Source: a virus. From it: 38,318 nt of DNA. Positions 33,472 through 38,318 of this stretch are shown piece by piece. Every line of letters begins with the position of its first letter. Within the stretch, counting starts at the first letter, position 1. The position numbers were made by a program, and so were the translations under genes. The notes beneath the pieces are model-generated. The model was not told where the DNA came from. It ran no database searches and saw only the letters and a program-made list of their open reading frames with translations. The stretch is from positions 1 to 38,318 of the IMG/VR virus record IMGVR_UViG_3300043409_001807; one strand, given 5' to 3'.

Positions 33472-33706
33472 TCGGGATTCCAGAGGTGGTGTTGGAGCCT
33501 CGCTTGTCACGGACGAGGGAGAGTTTGGCCTCGTAGGCAGTTAGGCACGCGCGCTCGTGGGAGAGCTGGCGTGCGGTGGCTGCGTGGGAGGAAACAAACT
33601 CATGGTAGCGTGCGAGGATTTTGTCCTTGCGCTCGGTGGAGCCACCTTTGAGGAAGATGGAGATCCGTTGCCAGAGGGTGAGGTTGGTAGGGTTGGTGGG
33701 TTTCAT
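33458..33706 (-). CDS. Small basic helical protein, 82 aa
   Basis: MKPTNPTNLTLWQRISIFL, then GGSTERKDKILARYHEFVSS, HAATARQLSHERACLTAYEA, ending SGIPSGLL. Mostly helical with an amphipathic middle. ATG 33706 overlaps the preceding stop and its own stop falls inside hairpin motif copy 'd'. Function unknown. Confidence 0.6.
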   Translation of the reverse strand: MKPTNPTNLTLWQRISIFLKGGSTERKDKILARYHEFVSSHAATARQLSHERACLTAYEAKLSLVRDKRGSNTTSGIPSGLL

Positions 33707-33933
33707 TGGCGGGAGGATGGAGTTTGAGCGGTGTAGCCGTAGGGGGTGGATTTGTCAGGAGGGAGGGTGGATTTGGCTTTGGCAGCAGATTCAAGCTGGC
33801 GAAGACGGAAGGCTTCATTCATCTGACGGGCTTTTTCGGCCAGCTTTGACGGGGTGAGACCTTTGGCACGTTTTGCGTTGCGGCGAGCGATGAGTGCAAG
33901 GCGGGCGGGTGTTTTTTTGATGGGGTGGGACAT
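33703..33933 (-). CDS. Small basic protein, 76 aa, possible nucleic-acid binding
   Basis: MSHPIKKTPARLALIARRNA, then KRAKGLTPSKLAEKARQMNE and AAKAKSTLPPDKS: strongly Lys/Arg-rich N-terminal half, helical centre, disordered C-terminus. The charge pattern suits a DNA- or RNA-binding protein, but no motif is recognised. Coupled to the 82-aa gene. Confidence 0.58.
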   Translation of the reverse strand: MSHPIKKTPARLALIARRNAKRAKGLTPSKLAEKARQMNEAFRLRQLESAAKAKSTLPPDKSTPYGYTAQTPSSRQ

Positions 33934-33946
33934 AGGAGGAGGGAGG

Positions 33947-34204
33947 TTAGAACTCAGGTTGGGTGGAGGTTTCTGGTGTGGAGGTTTCTGGATCAGGGGT
34001 GGGCTGTGGGCGGTCGAGGACTTTGTAGTCGACGTAGGTTGCTTGGAGTTTCAGGTCTGACTTGTAAGACTCCTGTGCGTCGTCGCGCCACGTGCGCTCG
34101 ATGAGTTGGCCCGCTAGTAAACCTTTCATCAAGGCTTCGGAACCGTGGACTGATATTAGTAACTTCGTCCCGTAGGGGATTTCGATCTCGATGTAGTTTG
34201 CCAT
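33947..34204 (-). CDS. Small hypothetical protein, 85 aa
   Basis: MANYIEIEIPYGTKLLISVH, then a helix (SEALMKGLLAGQLIERTW), an alternating strand (DLKLQATYVDYKVLD) and a Pro/Thr-rich tail. Small beta-rich fold, function unknown. The leader between it and the upstream membrane-protein gene contains covarying element copy 3 (34259-34297), so its translation may be controlled there. Confidence 0.58.
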   Translation of the reverse strand: MANYIEIEIPYGTKLLISVHGSEALMKGLLAGQLIERTWRDDAQESYKSDLKLQATYVDYKVLDRPQPTPDPETSTPETSTQPEF

Positions 34205-34258
34205 ATAGTTTTAACAACTAACTTTTGGTTTGGTGGTGGATTGCGTGGTGCAAAACCA

Positions 34259-34297
34259 TCCCTGCAACCCAGTTGGTTAGACTGGGCTGAGTGGGAG
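34259..34297 (-). promoter_or_regulatory. Covarying stem-loop element, copy 3
   Basis: Minus strand: TCCCACTCAG, stem CCCAGT, loop CTAACCA, stem ACTGGG, then TTGCAGGGA. The closing C-G, A-T and G-T wobble (CAG...TTG) equal copies 1 and 2 while the inner stem is different. It lies between the membrane-protein gene and the 85-aa gene. Confidence 0.72.
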
Positions 34298-34301
34298 GGT
34301 T

Positions 34302-34439
34302 CTAGTCCATACAGACTGCGATCAAAAGCCATGCAGTAAGCATGGAGAAGAACGCGAGGACGAGGAAGGTGAACAGCGGGGACTCTGGTGGCTGCTCATC
34401 GGGTAACTGTAATCGGGGGGCGAGTTGGGTGGGTTTCAT
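34302..34439 (-). CDS. Small single-span membrane protein, 45 aa
   Basis: MKPTQLAPRLQLPDEQPP, then ESPLFTFLVLAFFSMLTAW, LLIAVCMD. Residues ~20-42 form one transmembrane helix; the N-terminal part is soluble and Pro-rich. The ATG at 34439 overlaps the preceding stop (ATGA). Topology resembles small phage membrane proteins (holin, superinfection-exclusion), but no partner is visible. Confidence 0.62.
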   Translation of the reverse strand: MKPTQLAPRLQLPDEQPPESPLFTFLVLAFFSMLTAWLLIAVCMD

Positions 34440-34741
34440 GGTTGGGAAAGTCGGAGGATTTCGTGATCGAGAAAGTCGATTCGAGCTTGACGATGTGAAC
34501 CTCTGATAGGCACATACAACAGGCCATTAGTGCGGGATTCGCTGCAGCACAACTTCTCATCAGGGTTAAACACAAAAGCCAAAGCACGTAGCTCTTCTCT
34601 GTGGGTGTCCCAGATCAGTTTAAACACCTCCGAGGCTTCGCAAAGGAAGTCGGTGGTGGAGTCCATAAGATACGCGTCAAGTATCGAGGAGATGGTGGTT
34701 GGAGTCCAAACGGACTCGAACGTAGTGGGTGGGTTCATCAT
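34436..34741 (-). CDS. Hypothetical protein, 101 aa (paralogue of the 98-aa gene at 32846)
   Basis: Product MMNPPTTFESVWTPTTISSI, LDAYLMDSTTDFLCEASEVF, KLIWDTHREELRALAFVFNP, and RQARIDFLDHEILRL. Shares its pattern with the 98-aa gene at 32846-33142. It is directly behind the promoter at 34766-34794, with a predicted 5' untranslated region of about 18 nt and start context CACACT|ATG; tandem ATGs at 34741 and 34738. Function unknown. Confidence 0.66.
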   Translation of the reverse strand: MMNPPTTFESVWTPTTISSILDAYLMDSTTDFLCEASEVFKLIWDTHREELRALAFVFNPDEKLCCSESRTNGLLYVPIRGSHRQARIDFLDHEILRLSQP

Positions 34742-35189
34742 AGTGTGGGTTTCCTCTAAGCGGGGACATTACAACAGGTCGGGGCGCGGGTCAAATAGTT
34801 ATTTAAGGGATTTTCAGGTTCTTTCATCTTCTCTCCATTGCATCGCGAATGCGACCGCCCTCCTTGCCTAGTTCTCCCTGTGGAGGGTGGAGGAGGCGAA
34901 GGGGAGGGTGCGGACTAGGAGGGTGCTTCGCAATGCGATGTAACGCCAAAAGGCCCGGAGACCAGAGAGAGGAAAGGTGGGGAGAGGAGGAAGGGTGGCG
35001 TTCTGCGACAGAAAGGGACTGGGAGAGGGTGGTGGTGGCGGACTGCGTTTAAGACGTTTTCGGGTGGTGGTGGCGGACTAGGAGGGAGAGGGGTTTGGGT
35101 GGTGGTGGCGAAGCACTAGGTGAAGTTTTCTGATGGGTGGTGGCTTCGCAATGCAGTGAAGGACAGATGGGCGGTGAGGGCCAAAGGGT
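34742..35189. repeat. Intergenic region with G-rich iteron-like repeats and a promoter
   Basis: 448 nt without a gene. On the plus strand, units GGGTGGTGGTGGCGGACT recur at 35028 and 35062, with variants at 35098 and 35135 (spacing 34-37 nt), and related GGGAGGGTGCGGACTAGGA near 34902. Three GGGTGGTGGTGG runs could form G-quadruplexes. The left end holds the minus-strand promoter and the right end meets the 96-aa gene. A degenerate copy of the leader hairpin motif is at 34995-35019. Origin or regulatory function is inferred. Confidence 0.5.
34766..34794 (-). promoter_or_regulatory. Promoter of the 101-aa gene (TTGACC type)
   Basis: Minus strand: TTGACC (34794-34789), 17 nt spacer, TAATGT (34771-34766), preceded by AAATAACTATT, which matches the promoter at 30627-30656. 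The predicted start is ~34759, giving an 18-nt leader. Confidence 0.66.
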
Positions 35190-35480
35190 TTACCAGTTAG
35201 GGGTTTGGGTGTCGTAATCCCATTCTCCAAGCATCATTGCTTCGAGACGTTGTTCGGCTTGCCACTCGGGGTCGCCGTTAGTGCGGACTTGCCAAGAGGT
35301 TTGCTCCCGAAGTTGAAACAGTGCGTTGAAGTCGCGTTCGTTGCAGGTTTGCATCTTCCGATCAACCTCACGATTCAATTCGCGAAGTTGCTGGGCTAGG
35401 AGTTCCTCAGCGTAGCCGGAGGCATTGGCCAAGGCGGATGTGAGGCTGTGGATTCTGTCTTTCAGTTCGTCAATTTGCAT
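35190..35480 (-). CDS. Coiled-coil protein, 96 aa
   Basis: MQIDELKDRIHSLTSALANA, then SGYAEELLAQQLRELNREVD, RKMQTCNERDFNALFQLREQ and an acidic, aromatic C-terminus (GEWDYDTQTPNW). Residues 1-45 form a heptad-like helix. The ATG at 35480 follows a GCACCG-TC-CGGTGC hairpin by 4 nt. No function is recognised; small coiled-coil phage proteins often bind host factors. Confidence 0.6.
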   Translation of the reverse strand: MQIDELKDRIHSLTSALANASGYAEELLAQQLRELNREVDRKMQTCNERDFNALFQLREQTSWQVRTNGDPEWQAEQRLEAMMLGEWDYDTQTPNW

Positions 35481-35576
35481 ATGGTTGCACCGGACGGTGC
35501 TATTTGTGATTTCCTAGTGATCTGTCTCGTCAGGCGAAGGTGATCAATCCTTCACGACACCCGAAGGTGTTTCGAC
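35481..35576 (-). promoter_or_regulatory. Three tandem hairpins between the 79-aa and 96-aa genes
   Basis: Minus strand: ACACC-TTCG-GGTGT (stable UUCG tetraloop, 35561-35574), GAAGG...CCTTC and GCACCG-TC-CGGTGC (35485-35500) next to the ATG. They may control transcription or translation of the 96-aa gene; there is no T-tract. Confidence 0.45.
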
Positions 35577-35816
35577 TTATGGCACTAGGCCGGAGTTTTT
35601 CTGTGCATCAGACAGCAGGCTATAAAGCAGGCTATCGAGTTCAGTGTTCTCTGGATTGCCGGAGGCTAGTAAGAACAAAATGGCTCCCACTTGGTCGTTA
35701 GTCGGGCGAAGGCTGACGCGCTCGCAGTCCACAACACCTTCGATCTCCCAGTTACCGTCTTTGCGGTTGAACTCCGCATCCACGAGGCCGTCGTCCAGTG
35801 TAACTTTAATCTGCAT
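35577..35816 (-). CDS. Hypothetical protein, 79 aa
   Basis: MQIKVTLDDGLVDAEFNRKD, GNWEIEGVVDCERVSLRPTN, DQVGAILFLLASGNPENTEL, then a helix (LDSLLYSLLSDAQ). Beta-rich N-terminus and helical C-terminus. ATG 35816 has AAAGGAG 8 nt upstream, one of the few strong Shine-Dalgarno sites, and sits downstream of the long intergenic region. Function unknown. Confidence 0.62.
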   Translation of the reverse strand: MQIKVTLDDGLVDAEFNRKDGNWEIEGVVDCERVSLRPTNDQVGAILFLLASGNPENTELDSLLYSLLSDAQKNSGLVP

Positions 35817-36281
35817 AGTATTTGTCTCCTTTGGTTTGTTTGCTGATTTGAACCAACGCGTTAGTGGTTAGCTCACTCCAACAGACTTGGTGGCGCGGGG
35901 CCGTGGTGGGAGATGGGGGCCGTGCGTGCGTGCGTGCGTGCGTGGCCGCCTCCCTCCCTTCCACGAACGTGCCGCGAACGGGCTTTGGGATGGGTGGGTG
36001 GCGTGGCGTCCGTGGACTTCGCACCCTCCGTGGACTCTTTCCGTCCTCTGTGTGGGTTCCCCTGTGGTTTAAAAAAATTTTTTGACTAGACAACGAATCC
36101 CCCCACCCTACTGATGAACCCTCGTCACTCCCTGCGTTCCGCACCCTTACACGGGGCGTCCCCCACTTAGCAACGGGGGCGTTCGTCATGCGTTCGTCGG
36201 GCCGAGGGGATGACCCACGGACGGACGCACGCACGAACGAACCCTCACGTGGAACACGGAAAAATCGGGTGGGCCTCGGAC
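35817..36281. other. Intergenic region with inverted repeats and an A/T palindrome
   Basis: About 465 nt without a supported gene. It contains (CGTG)6 at 35921-35944, an A7T6 tract within TTTAAAAAAATTTTTTG at 36068-36084, and on the right arm GACGCACGCACGAACGA at 36225-36241 facing the left CGTG array. Repeated TCCGTGGACT occurs at 36009-36039. The layout suggests a replication or regulatory region. A 168-codon minus-strand frame here is not protein-like. Confidence 0.5.
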
Positions 36282-36318
36282 AAAAAGGTGGCTTTCTGTG
36301 ACCGAAGCCCACCGTGGG
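36282..36318 (-). terminator. Hairpin terminator, copy e of the hairpin motif
   Basis: Minus strand: GGTGGGCTTC, GGTCA, CAGAAAGCCACC, then TTTTTGTCC, directly after the stop at 36324. It is the same motif as leader copies a-d but in the opposite orientation. Confidence 0.66.
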
Positions 36319-36323
36319 ATGGG

Positions 36324-36608
36324 TTAGTCGAGGAGCGCCCAGAGTGTGGGGTCGATCGGGCCGGAGTCCGATCGGGTGGAGGTGGATGAGGTTTTCAGCA
36401 GTGACTTCGCTTTGGTGGCGATCGCACTAACTGGCGCGTTGCTGCCAAGGGAGGCTTTGGCTGCGAGGGTGGCACCGAAAACGGTGGCGACTTCGCGACT
36501 GGCACGGAGCCGGATGGCTTCTAACTTCCGACAGGATTGGTCCGCCCGTGGGTCGTAACTCCAATTACGGAGGCGGTCGGGAATGATTTGTGCAGTGGTT
36601 TGTTTCAT
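36324..36608 (-). CDS. Hypothetical protein, 94 aa
   Basis: MKQTTAQIIPDRLRNWSYD, PRADQSCRKLEAIRLRASRE, then an Ala-rich helix (VATVFGATLAAKASLGSNAP) and an acidic, Ser/Thr-rich end. Basic N-terminal helices could bind nucleic acid; not shown. Preceded by covarying element copy 1 and a short leader (ACTCCATCAAACC|ATG), followed by terminator copy e. Confidence 0.6.
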   Translation of the reverse strand: MKQTTAQIIPDRLRNWSYDPRADQSCRKLEAIRLRASREVATVFGATLAAKASLGSNAPVSAIATKAKSLLKTSSTSTRSDSGPIDPTLWALLD

Positions 36609-36616
36609 GGTTTGAT

Positions 36617-36667
36617 GGAGTTAAACTCCCTGCAAGGGTGGGTTGCTAGTCCACCCCTGAGTGGGAA
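36617..36667 (-). promoter_or_regulatory. Covarying stem-loop element, copy 1
   Basis: Minus strand: TTCCCACTCAG, stem GGGTGG, loop ACTAGCAAC, stem CCACCC, TTGCAGGGA, then palindrome GGAGTTTAACTCC, 8 nt before ATG 36608. The stem differs from copies 2 and 3; flanks are equal. Confidence 0.75.
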
Positions 36668-36668
36668 T

Positions 36669-36953
36669 TTACTTAAACTCGTACCAAGCGTCGGAGGTGT
36701 AGTGCTCATTGAGCCACACCGCGATCTTATGATGTTGACGCGCCCAATCGGCGTCAACCTTTGCAAACTCCTCGATGATTTCGGTGAAACTACGCCCAAT
36801 CGCGAGTCGTAGCCCGATGGAGTCGTACCAACCTGCGAAATAACTTTTTGGGTCAGGAGTGACTCCAAACATTTCACAGATCCTATCGTCAATAGAGACA
36901 AAGGTTGAAGGTTGTTTTTCACCTTTAACTCTCAGCTGGAAGCATGATGGCAT
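36669..36953 (-). CDS. Hypothetical protein, 94 aa
   Basis: MPSCFQLRVKGEKQPSTFVS, IDDRICEMFGVTPDPKSYFA, GWYDSIGLRLAIGRSFTEII, then a long amphipathic helix and EHYTSDAWYEFK. Aromatic, mixed fold; no family recognised. Covarying element copy 2 lies upstream, with its downstream palindrome 32 nt before the ATG. Confidence 0.58.
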   Translation of the reverse strand: MPSCFQLRVKGEKQPSTFVSIDDRICEMFGVTPDPKSYFAGWYDSIGLRLAIGRSFTEIIEEFAKVDADWARQHHKIAVWLNEHYTSDAWYEFK

Positions 36954-36984
36954 ATTTTGTAGTGGTTTTGATGTTTGCTAACTT

Positions 36985-37035
36985 GGAGTTAAACTCCCTG
37001 CGAGGCGGTGTGGCATTCACCGCCCCGTGTGGGAA
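36985..37035 (-). promoter_or_regulatory. Covarying stem-loop element, copy 2
   Basis: Minus strand: TTCCCACAC, stem GGGGCGGTG, loop AATGCCA, stem CACCGCC, TCGCAGGGA, then palindrome GGAGTTTAACTCC. The element lies between the 60-aa gene and the 94-aa gene. Confidence 0.75.
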
Positions 37036-37036
37036 C

Positions 37037-37219
37037 TTACGGTAGGTAGTCAAAGTCCGAGCTACGGAGTATCACTTTCCAATCATCTCTTTTGTAGTGC
37101 TCTCCCATGTAAGCAATGGCACATTCTTTTTTGATGTGGCTCAATGCTTCCAGTGGCGTATCGACGGCAGAGTCATACTGCCAACCTTCTGTTGTGTTGA
37201 ATAGTATGAGGTATTTCAT
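37037..37219 (-). CDS. Small hypothetical protein, 60 aa
   Basis: MKYLILFNTTEGWQYDSAVD, TPLEALSHIKKECAIAYMGE, HYKRDDWKVILRSSDFDYLP: a compact beta-alpha-alpha-beta-type fold with a clear first strand and a central helix. Start context AACT|ATG, coupled by ATGA to the preceding gene. No function is recognised. Confidence 0.6.
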   Translation of the reverse strand: MKYLILFNTTEGWQYDSAVDTPLEALSHIKKECAIAYMGEHYKRDDWKVILRSSDFDYLP

Positions 37220-37482
37220 AGTTTGATGGAGATTCTAACCTCCGTGGGTCCAGTCCATGTCACGTAGTGACCTCGCGTTTTGACAAAACCCTTCGCTTCG
37301 AGTAGGTTAAGCAGCCTAAGCCACTGGTCTAAGCTCAGCACGTCCATCACATCCACATACAGATGCCCGCTAGGAGCACCGCCTGTCGTCAATAGTGTGC
37401 GGACTGTCTTGTCAATAGCTGCTTTCACAGCTTCCTCTTTAATAGGTGTAGTATTTGTTTCCATAGCGTATTCCCGATTCAT
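37216..37482 (-). CDS. Winged-helix-like protein, 88 aa
   Basis: MNREYAMETNTTPIKEEAVK, a helix (AAIDKTVRTLLTTGGAP), then LSLDQWLRLLNLLEAKGFVK, TRGHYVTWTGPTEVRISIKL, where the helix-turn-helix followed by strands (LLEAKGFVK..GHYVTWTG) suggests a winged-helix-type DNA-binding fold; this is by eye only. ATG at 37482 or 37464 (the latter in CGCT|ATG). Ends in ATGA. Confidence 0.56.
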   Translation of the reverse strand: MNREYAMETNTTPIKEEAVKAAIDKTVRTLLTTGGAPSGHLYVDVMDVLSLDQWLRLLNLLEAKGFVKTRGHYVTWTGPTEVRISIKL

Positions 37483-37542
37483 ATCAGGCTTGAATGGCTA
37501 GGGAGGTTTCCCTCCCCGCCACTCCATGCCTAGCATGTTCTC

Positions 37543-38010
37543 CTAGTCCAACATCGCTGCAGCCTTGGCTGCGGACTCTTTCACGAGACGGTCTTTCTCC
37601 GCCCAATATGCAGCGATATAGGTCTCCACATCGCCACCAGCCGACTCCATATTCCAGCGTTCCTCAAACACGGCGAATTTATCCGCAGTGAATGTGTCGA
37701 ACTTCTCCCTGAACGCCGTCACAAAAGCGTCGTCCTTCCGTGCAGTTCCACGCTCCCGTGGAATGAACAGCTCCCCATCCAGTTCTTCTCCGTGCCTCAC
37801 CATCCTCAGCAATGTCTTTTGTTCATCCGAAGGTTTCTCCGCCGCGAACGCAGCTTTGATTTTCGACTGAACCCAATGCGCGGTGCCGAAGCCTGTAAAC
37901 AGACTCAACAGTCTCGCCTCAGTGATCCCGTATTCCTTGACCGTCTCTGGCCAGGCCACGCTCACGCTGATTTCATTTCCGCCGATAGTGAATGTAGGTG
38001 TAGTTTTCAT
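37543..38010 (-). CDS. Hypothetical protein, 155 aa (paralogue of the 212-aa gene at 29501)
   Basis: MKTTPTFTIGGNEISVSVAW, PETVKEYGITEARLLSLFTG, FGTAHWVQSKIKAAFAAEKP, IPRERGTARKDD, KFAVFEERWNMESAGGDVET, YIAAYWAEKDRLVKESAAKA. The last ~60 residues align by eye with those of the gene at 29501-30139. Function unknown. Start context AATACT|ATG with an A-rich leader (CACTAAAAACAAATACT). It follows a long inverted repeat (38038-38099), so it may be regulated there. Confidence 0.66.
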   Translation of the reverse strand: MKTTPTFTIGGNEISVSVAWPETVKEYGITEARLLSLFTGFGTAHWVQSKIKAAFAAEKPSDEQKTLLRMVRHGEELDGELFIPRERGTARKDDAFVTAFREKFDTFTADKFAVFEERWNMESAGGDVETYIAAYWAEKDRLVKESAAKAAAMLD

Positions 38011-38318
38011 AGTATTTGTTTTTAGTGTTTCCTGAATTGAACACCTAGGCCAGGCCAGCTTCCTGTGAACAGTGCTCTGGCAGCTTTCCTAGGTGTTCAA
38101 ATCAAGAGACAGGCGAATCACTCCGACTATCCCTCAATCCAAAATACTACTACATTCTTTTGTCGTGTTTGGAATACACCCACCACCGATTGACGGCATG
38201 CGCTAGTTTCGGCGTACTACGGGCTTTCAAGTTCCGGTTCCCCTTTCGGTGTCATGTCAGATGGAGTCCTTCCATCCCAGCACTTCACTCCGCGCTATGT
38301 ATGAAGGCCGCACGCCTC
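38011..38318. other. Right-end region with a long stem-loop; partial ORF possible
   Basis: About 308 nt. It holds a 12-bp perfect inverted repeat (TGAACACCTAGG at 38038-38049 and CCTAGGTGTTCA at 38088-38099) with nested GCCAG/CTGGC and CTGT/ACAG arms, upstream of the gene at 37543-38010. On the minus strand the frame ending at 38257 is open to the window edge (~20 codons, GVRPSYIARSEVLGWKDS), and could be the 3' end of an upstream gene. No tRNA was identified. Confidence 0.35.

Noticed and set aside
35921-35944. (CGTG)6 as a CRISPR-like or minisatellite array
   Set aside because: The unit is 4 nt with no spacers; treated as part of the inverted-repeat region.
35806-36312. 168-codon minus-strand frame
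   Set aside because: It covers the repeat-rich intergenic region and a terminator, is Arg/Pro/Ser-rich and has no protein-like pattern.
38101-38318. Possible tRNA or tmRNA at the right end
   Set aside because: No T-arm consensus (GGTTCRAxTCC) or cloverleaf was found on either strand.
1-38318. T7-like autographiviral phage with its own RNA polymerase
   Set aside because: No single-subunit RNA polymerase is seen and the early/late arrangement is convergent, so a direct T7 relationship is not supported by this window.

Overview
The window is a stretch of a double-stranded DNA tailed-phage (or prophage) genome, most likely a short-tailed, podovirus-like phage. It starts inside the portal gene. 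No tape-measure gene or tail-tube and sheath set follows the capsid genes. Instead there is a connector-like gene, a tail-like gene, two low-complexity proteins and a giant 2515-residue ejection/polyvalent-type protein. Terminase, lysis genes and a phage RNA polymerase are not recognisable here; terminase probably lies upstream of position 1. The host cannot be named. Most start codons lack a Shine-Dalgarno site and are preceded by CT and an A/C-rich, G-poor leader, which argues against a host relying mainly on Shine-Dalgarno initiation. A few genes (ATG at 25810, 32076 and 35816) do have good GGAG-type sites.

Layout. (1) Positions 1-16699, plus strand, virion morphogenesis: portal (partial), a small overlapping ORF, scaffold, major capsid protein, small capsid-associated protein, connector, tail protein, small proteins, and the 7.5-kb giant gene carrying two HExxH zincin motifs. 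(2) Positions 16629-24553, minus strand, replication: P-loop helicase-like ATPase, ATP-dependent DNA ligase, family A DNA polymerase with an N-terminal uracil-DNA-glycosylase-like domain, ParB-methyltransferase fusion, and a small acidic protein downstream of a strong-looking leader. (3) Positions 24788-28114, minus strand, recombination and nucleotide functions: a DnaQ-fold exonuclease homologue that has lost most catalytic residues, a DUF6378-like protein, a Sak4-like ATPase, a mini P-loop protein, and a Cas4/AddB-type iron-sulfur nuclease. (4) Positions 28147-38010, minus strand: about 28 mostly unknown small genes, two of them single-membrane-span proteins, separated by terminators, promoters and structured intergenic elements. 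The two halves converge and overlap by 71 bp at 16629-16699.

The minus-strand genes form tight cassettes linked by ATGA or TGATG overlaps. Cassette ends carry hairpin terminators whose T-tract usually reads TTTTTGTC. The most unusual material is non-coding: (a) a covarying stem-loop element in three intergenic regions (34259-34297, 36617-36667, 36985-37035) with invariant flanks and completely different stem sequences; (b) a hairpin motif of about 26 nt placed 5-35 nt upstream of four start codons, with a fifth copy acting as a terminator; (c) two promoters sharing a TTGACC box, one apparently producing a leaderless mRNA; (d) G-rich iteron-like repeats at 34900-35150; (e) an imperfect inverted repeat around an A/T palindrome at 35921-36243; (f) a 12-bp perfect inverted repeat at 38038-38099. 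Two pairs of diverged paralogues in the small-gene region suggest expansion by duplication. All functional names are from motif reading by eye, not from searches.
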